Origin: Cladocopium goreaui
Taxonomy: Eukaryota; Sar; Dinophyceae; Suessiales; Symbiodiniaceae
Assembly (NCBI GenBank): GCA_947184155.2
Contig: CAMXCT020001857.1
Location: forward strand, 562,501-626,500
Reading direction: 5' to 3'
Length of the DNA stretch: 64,000 nucleotides
Shown here piece by piece: positions 41,601 through 56,900 of this stretch. The number at the start of each line of letters is the position of its first letter. The first letter of the stretch is position 1. A program made the position numbers and the translations under genes. The notes under the pieces are model-generated. The model had not been told where the DNA came from. It worked only from the letters and a program-made list of their open reading frames with translations, and did not search any database.

Positions 41601-43706
41601 CAGAGTTATGTAACAGTTTATCAGAGTGTAAACCTCCATTTTCCTATGGAAAAATCCTAAGGTTTTCACCCTCCACATAGTTTCCAATCAAACGACCTAG
41701 TAGCACAATGTTTCAGTGCACCCAAGCCAGATACTAGTTGAGTTGTAACCCCAATGAATGTTATAGTGTTTCTGAGCAAGTGTGTGTCCGCCAGGTGGGG
41801 TCGAAACCTCTCCGACGCTGCGACGCTGCGAAGATGCGAGGCACAATGTATGTGTATATATATATATATTTATTTATTTATTTATTGATTTGAGTTGATT
41901 TTATTTGTATATAAATAATTCTATTGTCATTTATCATAGCTCTATAGTGTTTACATTTGTATATAAATCAATTGAGTTAACAATGGGGCTTCACCTAATC
42001 AAGGTGCATCATGGGCCGTTTATGGATGAAGAAAACCTACTGTGGATGGGCCAGCGAAATCCTGCAGGCAGGGTAGATGGTTTGTCTCATTAGAATCCCA
42101 TGATTTACAGTGTTTGACAGTTACCAATAGTTGACAACTGGTGCAGGATTTCGCAACCATCCACAGTAATCATTAAAGATGGTGGTTTCGCTATGTGGTG
42201 CCCCCAAGATAGCTAAGTTGGCTTATAACTCAAACTTATAACTCCAATAACTAGGACTTATGGTAGATCAATCTATCTATAGTGAATGGGGCTGTAAACC
42301 AACTTAGCTCTCTTTTTTAGGCATTACCTTGTAGCTATGTTCAACTACCAGAGGGTATACGTAATATTACGTAATCCTGTTGGGGGATCAGTCGCCTGAC
42401 CCAGGTCTTTTTGATGCCGACAAAGGAGTGGCTGTTGGTATCATCCAGTATGGTTACCATAGGACCACGGCAGAACTCAGCTCGATATGGGACTCCTATG
42501 GCGAGACTTTTTTCGCTCGCCGGTTGGGTCAAGACATGGCTTTGCTACGCAAGATTCGGCATGTTGGGAGAATCCCAGCATTCCATGTTCAAATTGCATC
42601 TTGTAAAAGGGTGTAATACTATAATACCCAACTTTTTAGATTTACCCGAATAACAATAATTGCTGGTTCACCGTGTATATATATAGTATATACACATCAC
42701 AATTACAACCCATTGTATTCCTGTATGTTTGATGACCGGATCGATTTTTTACTGGCAATGTCGTCATGTGTCTATCAATGACTGAATGGCTATGGCCACG
42801 TACCTTCTCGTGCATTTCCCAAGCACATGTCAAGATGATGTAGTTGGGGGGATTCACCTACTACCAAGTTCACTACCTGGGGTTGTCCCATTTATATTAT
42901 ATATGCGGGTTATAACCCTAGTTACGCACGAAGTGGCATCTTCTATCGCTCAACGCCGCCACCACACCTCTCCCATGTCAAACCCTGTGTTCGAAATCAC
43001 TATTGAAAGTGGTGCAACCCCTGTTAATCAGGGGATTAGGGTTAACATTATAAGGTGGGGATATTCTATTCATCCTGGCTACAATTCTTAAATGTTAACC
43101 ATTTCCGGTCCCGCGGTGTCCGCGTTGTCCTGTGGCCCAATCGTCAGTGCTGGGGTATTCGGGACCCACCTCAGCTGTTGAAATTGTTGAGTAATTTTTA
43201 ATGGAATGGAGGAATGGTCCAATCCATGACTATCACCAATCATCCCATTCCCCCATTCCCTACTAAGCACCAGCAACAAAGAATCTAGACTTGTAGCAGC
43301 TCCATGAACAATGCAACCAATCAAAATTAACCCCTACATTCACCATCACTTCAGTGACATTGCAGTAAAGTTGTTTTATGATGTTTTATGTATAAAATCC
43401 ATTTATTGTGGTTGCTTAAATTCTTAAATCCCCATTTTGCTTGGTTAAATAATGTCAAATCAATTCACCTTGCTGAGTTCAAAGACAATTTCTTTGCCAA
43501 AAAGATGTGGCAAAAGACAGGCTGTTTCTGCAGCTGTTCTCGCCATGTGACTGTGATGGAGAAGTGCGTGCACTCTTCCAGGTCGTCACAAATCCCTGCG
43601 GCCTGACACAACGCGACACTGCGAAAACTCGCCGTGTCAGCAGTGTCTTGGTTTTTGCCGTTCTCCCCTAGCTGTAGTTGGATAATTGGATATATCTGCC
43701 ATGATG

Positions 43707-43741
<35 letters not shown>

Positions 43742-44968
43742 TGGTTGGTGGTTTCAATCTCTGAAAAATATGAGTTCGTCAGTTGGGATGATGACATTCC
43801 CAACTGAATGGAAAGTCATAAAACATGTTCCAAACCACCAATCAGTATATATATATATGTATATATATATATGAGAATTATCATATATCATATTATATCA
43901 TATATCATATCTATAGTCTTAATAGTGATTATATATTTCCATCAAAAACCATCAATCAGCTGAAGTCAGGAACTGGGACTTAGTGAACTGAGTTGTACCG
44001 CAGCTTCAATCACTCAAAGGGACCTGATCTGAAAAAGCATCTGGATGATGTATGATGATATCCGATCTGAGTGGTTTTCTTCCAAATCTTCAAAATCAAG
44101 TATATCAAGTATCCCAGTATCCCTGATAATACATAGTGATTATCGCATTAAAAAGATGTTGCTTCAAAATCTTCCAAGCGTTGCTTCATGCGATCATCCT
44201 TTTTCAGGCCTTCCATGTTCCCATCAGCTGGAGCATCTTGTATCCTTAATGAACAGGATCCTTAATATTATTTAAAAAAAAACAGCCTGATCCAGCTGTT
44301 TCTTGCCAGTTATCTCAGATGATCTCATCTCAACTTCACCATTTTTGGGTACTTTTACCAAATTTTTAGTTGGTTAAATACACATTATATGCTATCCCAA
44401 TAGTGCTTATTGGTTGGAATTCATTTAGCAAATTTAGCATTTTCCAATAGTGAACTCACCAGCATGTTTCAGCCGCTGAATGAACATGACGACCCTGCCA
44501 TGAGTCGGGAATTGCATTTTCAGGGTCGAACTCTTAATTTTGGGGATGGTACAATATGGTTCCCAATGCAGTTGGTTGATTTGTAACCCCATTGACAAGT
44601 TCCATATGTCTACCAGAAGTCCTATAGTGAAATTTGAGTTATGTTCACCAACCTAGTTATCATAAATCAGCTATAAATCAGCTATAAATCAAAAAACAAA
44701 AACATCATGTAAAATCATAAAGGAAATCCCCATGTGCCTCGGTTAAATGACCATTCTTTCCCAACCACTTTCCCATAATTCCCAGAGTTTCGCTATCTTC
44801 GGCCGTTACCGCCTCCTCCACCGTCCGAACACCCCGGCGAACTTCCAGCAGCCGCAAGCGCTGGCCCTCCAAACGACCCTGGCCACTACCTGGTTCCGCC
44901 GGCGGTGGCGACGTGGGAATATCACACCAAAGCAACAATATATATATATGAGAAGGGGATATATGATA

Positions 44969-44999
<31 letters not shown>

Positions 45000-47900
45000 A
45001 CTAAGAAATCTATCAAGTGGAAATGTTTGGTTTTTGATTGTTGGTACCCCTGGGATAAACCATAACCCCAGCAGTTAACCTTCTGGAAGGCCCTGGATTT
45101 TGGGGCTAAGATTGCGCTATGGGATCAGCCATCCAGCAAAGAATTCGTGTGGACTTTTGTCGCTGTGATTTTATAGTGATTGAAAGTCGCGTTGGTTGAT
45201 TGCATATGATTAATATGATAATATGCTAATATGATAATAGTTACATTATATATATATAAATCATGCGTAGTTTATTCAATGTCTAGACCTTTGAGCAAGC
45301 CCGTGCAAACATCCAAACATGATGATGATTATTATTATGATGATGATTATGATGATTATGATGGTTATGGTGATGATGATGATGATGACGATGATGATGA
45401 TGATGATGATGAGTTTGGAACAAAACATGAGGGAAGTCTGGGCACATCCTTGCTAACACTATTGACTCTTTTCTGAAATGTTGGGAATATCATGGGAATA
45501 ATTGTTTATATATACACACTAATAACTAATAAGTATGTTTCTTGATACCCCATAGTCGCAGTAGCTAAGTTGGTGTATTTCACTAGGTAAACTGTTGCGT
45601 TCCTGCATCCATGATATCACCTTGGCACAGGGGGCACCTCACAACGAGCCTGTGATTATCCTTTGGATGACTGGTTGGTGGTATACCTACCCCTCTGGAA
45701 AGTATTAGTCAGTTGGGATGATTATTCCCAATATATGGAAAAAATAAAAAATGTTCCAAACCACCAACCAGATGATGTTATCATTAAGATTTTTTGAAAT
45801 CAATGGATTACACAATTCGATGCCGTGTGCTAAAAACCGCACTTTCCCTCAAGTTACCGATTAATTCATGTTCCCGAGTATTTCATGGCCATTAATTGAG
45901 GCCAAATACGCGAATCGTGTTTATGGGGTATTTCACTCCAGTTGTAACTGGACAATCACCCCGCTTATCCCACTTTTTACTGGAATGTCACCCTGGAACC
46001 ACCAAGTCCCAAATATGACCATGATTGGATACCAAAAATCTCCACATTGGGATATAATGGGATATAACCATTGAAATTCAGCGATTCAATCACCAATATA
46101 TATATATATATATTTAGGGGAATATCATTCATGCGAATGTAATAATCATGTCATTAGTCAACAATATAATATCATGGGAAATCCTTATAAATGGAGGTTT
46201 CTAGCTCAGAAATTCGCCGAACTAATCCTGGAAATTTCCTAGAAAACCATGTTTGAGGACACCGGAGGGTAGATAGCAAACATATCCAAAAACCATAGTG
46301 TTGGAATAAATATCCACCCCCATGGAACATAAGTTCCTATTGAGTTCATTCACATATTCAAAAAAATAAACCAAACATATGATCATCTAACATGGTGCAG
46401 ATGATGAGACACCAACTGTATCGAAATGATTTGTCTAAATGTGCGTTGTCCACATTATGTTCCATATTGATAAAGCATAGGATTCTCCAAACATGTCCAA
46501 TTGTTAGAGCATATGATTACCATATTACCCTCTGGTTGTTTAACATAGCCATGGAAAATCACCATTTATAGATGGTTTACCTACTAATAGCATGGTGATT
46601 TTCCATGGCAAATTGTTAAATAACCAAAGGGTATAAAGCATATAATTTCCTTGTAAAAATGTCTCCATGAAATCTCCCCTATCCCCGAGATTCAAGCTGC
46701 AAATGGCGCGCGAGCCAGGACTGGGTGGCAGAACGATTGCAGGGATTAAAAGAAATGCTACTGGGACCCCCTAGTGTGAATACCAACACATTGTGTATAT
46801 ATGTCTACGATATATATATATCTATATCTATAGACGGTGTGTGTACATATATATATACATATTATAAATATATATATGATATATAAATAAGTATATTAAA
46901 TGTTATATAGTTGTAAAATATTGTGGTTAAATATGTGGGAATACTACAGGGGCGATATCCATCCGTCTATCTATCTGCCTAGCTACCTATATATCTATCT
47001 ATCTATCTGTCTATCTATCTATCTGTCTATCTATCTATCTATCTAAATATATACATATATACATAACTATAAATGAATATATCTAAATACTAAAACATTG
47101 TGTATATATGTATACTATAATATATATATATACGGTGTGTATACATATATATATATATATTATAAATATATATGATATATAAATACGTATATTAAATGTT
47201 CTATAGTTGTAAAATATTGTGGCTAAATATGTGGGAATACTACAGGGGCGATATCCATCCGTCTATCTATCTGCCTACCTACCTACCTATCTATCTATCT
47301 ATCTATATATATATATTTATATATATAGCTAACAATCTATAAATCTATATATCTAAATACTAACGCATTGTGTACACATACATATGTACCATATATATAT
47401 ATTTATTTATCTGTATTTATAAATTTTAAACGGTGTGCATTTGTAAATATATATATATATATGATTATATATGATTATATATACAAATGATATATATATA
47501 TATATATATGATATATATATATGATATATATATATATGATATATATATATATATATGATATATATATGCGTATATTAAATGTTCTATAGTTGTAAACAGT
47601 GTGGTTAAATATGTGTATATATATATAAAGTTGGTATATAAACAAAAATCAAATCAGAGGTAAGATACAGTTACATGTAGGTAGTGGGAAAGAAAATTAG
47701 TGGCACCAATATTTCGATTTGTATAACTGTAAAACTCTTGGAATTGTGGGAATATGTGGAAATACTACAGGGGTGATATCCATCCGTCTATCTGTCTATC
47801 TATCTATCTATCGATCTATCTATCTAACCTAATCTAATAAAATCTAATCTAATCTATCTATCTCTCTACCTATCAATCAATCAATCAATCTATCTATCTA

Positions 47901-50900
47901 TATACCTATATACCTCTCTACCTATCTACCTTTCTACGTTTCTACCTATATATCTATATATATGTCTGTTTTATCTATATATTTCTGTCTATCTATTTCT
48001 ATATCTACCTGTTCAGCTTTCAACATATTTATCTTAAAAACAATTAAAAAAATCTATCTATCTCTATCTATCTATTTCTATATCAGTATATTTCCAGACA
48101 TATCCATATTTAAATGTATCATTCATATCTATATCTATCTATATGTACCTGTATCTATCTAAATGTAGTCTATACCAATCTCTAAATATATTTATATAAA
48201 TATACCAATATATATATATATAGCTAGCTATCTATTCACATCTAATATCTAAATATCTATTTATATCTAAATATCTATCTATCTATCTATCTACCTATCT
48301 GCCTATCTACCTATCTACCTATCTACCTATTTACCTATCTACCTATCTATCTACCTATCTACCTATCTACCTATCTACCTATCTATCTACCTATCTACCT
48401 ATCTACCTATCTACCTATCTACCTATCTACCTATCTACCTATCTATCTATCTATCTATCTCTCTCTAGCTATCTATCTAATCTAATCTCACCTAAGCTAA
48501 TCTAATCAAATCAATCTATCTATCTATCTATCCATCCATCTATCTATCTTAGTGCTAATAATTGTGACTTGTGGTGCCCTAGTTCCTTTGCTTCAGAAAG
48601 TTCTAGTATCTGTTTTCTATTTTCATTTAGGCATCACTGGGCACCACAACCTTAAACCAGTGAGAAATCGGGTCAGAAGAACCAAGAAAAACTTGGAAAA
48701 TTGAGAAAACATACTTGATTTTATGAAAATATATGATATGATTTTATTTTTGGAAACAAACTATTATTATTCTATTTTGATTTATGAAATATCAAATGAT
48801 GTTATTTAATGGAAAGTAAGACTTGAAAAAGTCAGAAAACTTCATATCCTTTCTGTTCCTGTTGTTCTGCACTGATCCATTGCTGCCTCAAATTCACTCC
48901 CACGTCAATGATGCGAAGCGCCGTCATTAGTCTGCAGAGAGACACAATCTGTTCACTATTTTGGACGGCATGTACGGCATTGGGCCCACATAAATGAAAT
49001 TTGTCCCATTTTCGTAGTACCAGTATATAGAGGTCTGTTGGAAGAACTTCTTGCATGCGGTATTCGGATTGTTTAATGTAATAACACAAAATCAACAGCC
49101 TATAGACCCATGGGCATAAGACTTAAGAAAACAAGTTAAAGTTTGGTCATCCCGCCTGGAATTGCACTTGCTTTCTACCTTGTGAAACACGTGGCAACAT
49201 TGAGACTCCACAGTGAATGATCAGTATCCTCTGAATTCGAACCAAAGTGCATCCGGTTGTCACGCAACCTGGAAGCTACTGGACGAAAATCTCAAGGTAG
49301 CAAATAGTTGGCAATTCGGGTATATCCCATGAACAATCCCAGCTGTATTTGGAGCGAAATCATCCAGTAGCTGTACCAATCATGGAAATCACGTGCCACC
49401 TTCAACCACCCTTCGCCGATCTTCGCCAATGAGGTCTACATGGATGCTACTCAGCTACTTGCAGTTCCAAGTCTGAGTGAATATGTTTTGCAATAGATTT
49501 GAAGTTTATCCCAACTTTTGGGGGTTTATAACCACAGTAGTACCCTCAACTGCATCCCCAAGGACCTGTCCTGGGTCCTCCGTTGATGTTCATCGACCCT
49601 TTGCCAGTAAATATGGTTATTTTTTTTCGTGGGAACGGCTGCAAAAGCCAATCTGGTTGGTGGTTGACCTACCCCTCTGAAAATATTAGTCAGTTGGGCT
49701 ATTATTGGCAATATATGGAAAAATAAAAAATGTTCCAAACCACCAACCAGCAATAAATTACCCAAAAAGATTCAATTCCCAATTGGAGCAACAGAAATGA
49801 TAAAAGTACATTAGAAATAAAGAAAACCCATGGAAACCTCCCATGAAGAGAAATTCACCATTCATAACCTTGGCCACTTTTAGATACTCATCTCTCATCA
49901 TCTCTCAAGCTGTCCAAGCGTTTGCAGCAAGGGACCCCTTGATCTTGTATCCAGGCAATTTCGCCTTCAGCTCCTCCACATCCTTCGGCGTCCTGGAATC
50001 TGAATGAATCTGATGAACGATCTGAATGGCAACTATCTAAAGATCATTTGAAGAAGTTGTCATTGAAAAGTCATATGACAAAGTTGTTGGATACAACTTT
50101 GCAAAAACTATATGATTGTTTATATGACTATAGGTACATAATGTAACTAATAAACAGTTGTTGATTCAAATATAAAGTCATTGAACATCATATGACAACT
50201 ATCATCTGAATATCATCAGAATCATCAACAACATCATCATCGCCATCATAATCATCATCATCACCATTGATGTTTCACTTTATTTCCATTCAAACTGTTC
50301 AATTATCATTACTGTTCAGTGATCATTCACTTTGTTTCAAAGTCCTTTGAGAAGTCATTCACCAGTATAAAACCCCCAAATCACTCAATCCATGAGCATT
50401 AATATTCAGCAAGTCTTAACCATCGAAAAAAAATAAACAATAATTTACCACTATATAAAGGTGTGTTTTGTTACCCTTTATTTTTTTGTAGTTGATACCT
50501 TCCTTCAAACGAATAGAAGTATAGATGTGGAAAACCCAGCATGACAGTAGAACATCATTTGCCGAACAACCACAGGTTTTCCACATCTATCTTCGTTTAC
50601 CCTCGGGTAGTTTTCGACTTGTTTAGCACCAAAATCCGGTCGATGCAATATACCCAAAATGAACAAAGTTCTGCTTGGTAGTTCACCCCAGGAATCGTGG
50701 AATCGGGAATTATATTAATCCACCCCGGTGAAATAACTCGACATCTCCCCTACTTATACTACACATCTTGCTATATCCTATTATTGTTGGGTTTAATAAC
50801 CACTATGAACCACTATGAACCACTAATTAACCACTAATAACCAGTACTATTAAGCACTAATTAACCACTATTCAGCACTATTAAGCACTAATTAACCACT

Positions 50901-53900
50901 ATTCAGCACCATTAAGCACTAACTAACCACTATTCAGCACTATTAAGCACTATTAAGCAGTAATTAACCACTATTCAGCACTGTTAAGCACTAATTAACC
51001 ACTACTCAGCACTATTAAGCACTAATTAACCACGATTCACCTCTATTCAGCACTATTAAGCAGTAATTAACCACTATTCAGCACTGTTAAGATTTGTTAA
51101 GCTGTAGTTAGCCACTATTCAGCACTGTTAAGCACTAATTAACCACTATTCAGCACTATTAAGCGGTAGCAGGATCACTTTGGAACACAGTCTGAATCGT
51201 CACTTTGGAACACAGCCATTTTAGTCTCACTTTGGAACACAAAATCATACACATCATCAAAGCAATGCCAACCACACAGACATGAGATTTACTGACAGGC
51301 GCACTACTTTGGAAGCCTGGCGCGTTCCAAAGCGAGGTCAGGACCAAAAAAAGGCCTCCTATGAAAATTATAGCCGTTAGAAAGCCAAGCCTCTTCAAAA
51401 TGCGCATCCACACTCACTTGCGCACCCAGGAGCAAAATGTCATTCACTTGCGCACCCGGATCATCTCTCATTCATGTTCCGGTGGGGTGGGGTAATAACG
51501 TTCATGTTCCTGTGCACACACAGGCACAGCAACCTCATCATCTTTCTTGCTGTCCTGCGGACACAGGCACTGCTCTTTCATGATCAGTTAGCGGAGGGGT
51601 GGTGTGGGGCGGGGTGGGGTGGGACAATAACGTTCATGTTCCTGTGCACACACAGGCACAGCAAACTCATGATCTTTCTTGCTGCCCCGCAGACACAGGC
51701 ACTGCTCTTTCATGATCAGTTCGACGACGGCACGTACGCAGGGCGCCCGCGAAATCGCAATACCACATTAAAAAACGTGACCACCCACCCGACGCACACA
51801 CACACACACTCATTACCAACATTTACGCTGCGGGTAAATAACCCTTCACCGAAAATAAAGAAACAGCAGGATCAGCACGCTGCACCTTTACGTAATGGTG
51901 ATGATGATGATAATGATGATGATGATGATGGCGATGATGGTGATGATGATGATGATCATCATCATCATGATGATGATGAAGGTGCTTCTGCTGCTGCTGC
52001 TGATGATAATGATGATGATGCTGATGATGATGATGCTGATGATGATGGTGATGATGAGGAGGAGGAGGATGGCAAAGAAGAACAATCAGAAGCATGATGA
52101 TGGTGCTGGTGATGAGGGTGAGGAAGCTGATGATGATGATGATGATACTGATGCTGATGCTGACGATGATGCTGATGATGATGATGATGGTACTGATGCT
52201 GATGCTGACGATGATGATGATGATGATGGCGATGACGATGATGATGATGATGATGAATATTATGATGACGATGACGATGAGGATGATGATGATGACGATG
52301 ATGATGATGCTGCTGATATCTGCTGATGCTGATGCTGATGCTGATGATGATGATGACGATGACGATGACGATGGTGATGATGATGACGATGATGATGATG
52401 ATGACGATGATGATGATGACGATGATGATGACAATGGTGATGATGATGATGATGAAGATGACGATGACGATGATGATGATGATGCTGATGATGATGATGA
52501 CGATGACGATGACGATGATGATGATACTGATGCTGATGCTGACGATGATGATGATGATGATACTGATGCTGATGCTTACGATGATGATGATGATGACGAT
52601 GACGATGACGATGATGATGATGCTGATGATTATGATGACGATGATGATGATGATGACGATGATGATGAAGATGCTGATGATGATGATGATGATGGTCACG
52701 AAGACGATGTTGACGATGTTGATGATGATGATGATGCTGATGATGATGAATATTATGATGACGATGACGATGAGGATGATGATGATGATGACGATGATGA
52801 TGATGATGATGATGATGCTGCTGATGCTGATGCTGATGCTGATGATGATGATGATGCTGATGATGATGACGATGACGATGACGACGATGATGATGATGAT
52901 GACGATGACAATGATGATGATGACGATGACGATGACGATGATGATGACGATGATGATGATGACGATGATGATGACGATGATGATGATGCTGATGATGATG
53001 CTGATGACGATGATGATGATGATGAAGATAACGGTGGTGATGATGATGACGATGACGACGATGATGATGATGATGAAGATGACGATGACGATGATGATGA
53101 TGATGCTGATGATGATGATGATGACGATGATGATGATGATACTGATGCTGATGCTGACGATGATGATGATGATACTGATGCTGATGCTTACGATGATGAT
53201 GATGATGATGATGACGAGGACGATGATGATGATGATGATGCTGATGATTATGATGATGATGATGATGACGATGATGATGATGACGATGATGATGATGATG
53301 ATGCTGATGATGATGATGATGATGGTCACGAAGACGATGTTGATGATGATGATGATGCTGATGATGATGATGATGATGATGAATATGATGATGACGATGA
53401 CGATGAGGATGATGATGATGATGATGATTATGATGACGATGATGATGATGATGATGCTGATGCTGATGCTGATGCTGATGATGATGATGATGATGATGTA
53501 TGGCCTTAGACGGGGATGAAGATCGTGATGATCAGGCGCCTTCCAAAGCGATGCTTGATACCGCGTTCCAAAGCGACGCATTTGAACGCGTTCCAAAGCG
53601 AGGGCCTAACCCTATTAAGCAGTAATTAACCATTATTCAGCACTGTTAAGCACGAATTTACCACTAATCAGAACTATTAAGCACTATAACTAACCACTAT
53701 TAAGCTCTAATTAACCACTATTCACCACTATTCAGCACTAATTAACGACTATTCCCATGTGTTTCAGGTGTTTTCCCCGTTTCCATGTCCCCTTTCGTCC
53801 CAGGTGCCACACCGCTTTCTCCACCTTTTTGACGACTCCATAGGGCCAGCCAGGTGGACCCTTGTAGCGACCATTGGCATCCTGAAAAACGGGAGATGAC

Positions 53901-56900
53901 CTGGCGGCTTGGACCTTATCATTATGTATAACTCCAATCACTATGGTTTATGGCACGCAAATAACTATAGTTATGTGGGTTTATAAGCCAACTAAGATCA
54001 CTGGGGGGGCCCACATTGTTAACAATATCTATCAATGGGATTTTCGGGATCCTAAAATGGAGGTACCTACCATATATATATATAATGGAAGTACCAAATA
54101 TTTTCAGGATCCTGGAATTCCCATTGACAATATATAATAATATCATATCATGTATGTATACACCTCAATTGTTAATAGTTTATCTATACAAACATAACTA
54201 TATTCATGTAATTTACAGAATGATAATGATAACAATATGATAACGATATGATAACGATATATGTATATATAATGACATACCATGACATATATACATATAT
54301 ATATGCATGATGATAGATCTTTATTTAACAAATGGATACTTTCCTGAAGAATCTTGGGACATTGTGAGCTGATCCATGGGCGACTCGCATCTGCCAATCT
54401 GGTCGCAGATTGAAGGATGGAAAATGTTGAAGCCTGCTGAAAGATGTACCCTGGGTTATGACAACAGCTCGTTGGTGGTGCAATAACCATCTTGAAAAAT
54501 GATGGAGTTCGTCAGTTGGGATGATTATTATCCCATGTATTATAGGTTTTATCCCATAGATCTATATTAATCTAGATCTATTTAGCCAAATATATCCAAA
54601 TATTAATTATGGAAAAAATAATGTTCCAAACCACCAACCAGCCTATGGTTTCCCATTTGGAAAATGATATGTCCATTCATCAACTGGTCTGTCCAGCCCA
54701 CAATGATACTTTCAACTCGTAGGGGTTCAAACCAACTCACCAACTTGTCTTGCTCTTAAACATGGCACTTCAAATGTGCCCCATGTGCAGCCGAAGATTT
54801 TCCCGTGAAAAATCTATTGAATAAAATTTTGGGATTTCCTGTTTTTTTTTCCCCCTTGCGGTTTCTTACTGGAGGGCAACCAGCGTGAATTAATACGGTC
54901 AAAAGGAGTTCCTGGAGTTCGTTCTTCCCTCGGCCCGGCTTCGCCAAGCTTCAAAGTCTGTCATGGCTAGCTTAGAAGATTGAATTTTGGCCTCCAGCAG
55001 TGATGCTTCAGCGCCAGTCTTACAAAGTGAAGCCGCCTAAATAGGTACACAGTTGCGTATAACTATACTTAGGTGGGTATAATCTATAACCATGAGTAAA
55101 CGCAATACTACTAAGTTGACTTCTATATAACTTGCTTAACGTTTGGGTTGATTAATGATTAATATATATATCTATATATATATGTATGTGTTTTAATTAT
55201 TATTATATATATATTATGATTATTATTATTATTATTATTACTATTTATTGATTTTATGATTATTATCATTATCATTATTAATCATAAATATTATATATAT
55301 ATATATTTATTATTATATAGCATTCATGGGTTCACAAACCAACACACATTTCACTTTTGGGGCCTCACCTTTTACATCCTTTTATCATATGTTTGAAGCC
55401 TGCTGGATCTAACCCACTTTCGGACACCTATGCTGCATGGATCTTTGTTCCATACTTTTTAAGTTTCCAAATGGAGGTGGGTGTCTGAGAATAGGACACC
55501 CCCAATTCCAATGATTGTCATCAGTATCCCCATTAAACCAATCTGTTTGTGGGTATCCCATTCTCAGACACACCCAAATGCTGGCTTTAGCAACATCAGC
55601 TGGGCTGCAGCAGCCAAACGCGACAGGAAGGGGCCGCAAATCTCATAAGCAAGTTGGTATATACATGATTTTGATAACTTGGTTTCATGGTGGATATGCA
55701 TAGACATCATGAGTGCAACGTACATATATATATATATATACATGTGCATACATGACATGTACATACTATACATTAAAAAAAAATATATATACATGTGCTT
55801 GTATATAAATACATACATTCATGATGTATATATATATTTATACAAACCAGCTACAGTATATTATTTGTTATTAATATATATATATATATATAGATAAATA
55901 AATATATTCGATATAGAAAATGTAAGATAGACCAACAAACCTAGTTGTCCTGCACCTGCTCCTCGGCGGCTTCCGCCGCTTTCTGCGCAGCACTTTGGAT
56001 GGGCCCAGAGCCATCACAGCCTGGGGAAACGCAAGGTTTTGATGCTGGGACAGGCTGGGAATGATCAAAAAAGCTTCTAAACACAAGGAAACAATGGTTG
56101 TGAATAATGATCGTAATGGATGATTATAATGATAGTAACAGTGATATGAATTCCTAATGAATACAGTAATGAATTACATCATAACAATTTATCATATGTT
56201 ATCATCATATGGTGGTGAATAATGATTGTTCTGAATTCCAAAAAAATGAGATTTTTTCATCCATGTTTCATTATAAATGGACGATACCAAAATAGTCTGA
56301 CAATTATGGATAGATAGCAGCACAACCAATCAAAAATGGATGAATAATGATAGTAATAGATAATTGAATTCATCAAAAAATGATGAGTCATGATGCCAAT
56401 AGTGGATTACTCTGAGCAGTCTCACAGTTGAACATGATCAAAGCTGGATGTTTTGCATCAATAATGTGCCATGAAAAAGTCAGACAGCAATGGATGAATA
56501 ATGATAGTAGTGGATATGATTGGATTACCATACTGTAAATGTGTAGCTGTGGAAGGTATGGCCAGCTTATAGGATTTGCGTATTCAAAATTCAAAAGGGT
56601 GATTCTCCATAGCACGATGTTGAATTGCACGTGATTGACTTGACATTGAGGGAATGCTTCAACACTTTGGAATCAGCTCATCCACAACCATCCAACATCA
56701 TTGCTGTTGTGTAAAGTAACCACGGCTACGGCGCAACACCAACACTTTCTAGACATACAGTATTAGCAGCAGTTTAGTAAGTCAAACTCAAGTGAGAAGA
56801 GAATAGGTCCTACATGAACATCAGACTCCCTAGGGATGCAAAACTACTCATCCTATGAACCCTTTTTTTTGACGTCAAATACTCCCACAACACAAAACAA

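Larger units (their letters stand above)
51168..53607. mobile_element. 2.4 kb insertion splitting the 31-base array; candidate DNA transposon
   Basis: Left end has three copies of TCACTTTGGAACACA (51175-51241); right end has three of CGTTCCAAAGCGA (53539-53601) in inverse orientation, and one inverse copy lies at 51322. The array stops at GCGGT and resumes at ACCCTATTAAGC. No transposase is seen. The inside is filled by a 117-base tandem duplication and the GAT array. Confidence 0.6.

Noticed and set aside
48832..49095. 87-residue minus-strand frame (CGPNAVHAVQNSEQIV)
   Set aside because: No AG|G acceptor in the needed phase, AT-rich codons, and it does not join the gene 2 chain; kept as unproven.
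52094..53509. Long open frames of poly-Asp, poly-Met and poly-Ile over the GAT array
   Set aside because: A pure trinucleotide repeat opens every frame on both strands; no start context, no other sequence content.
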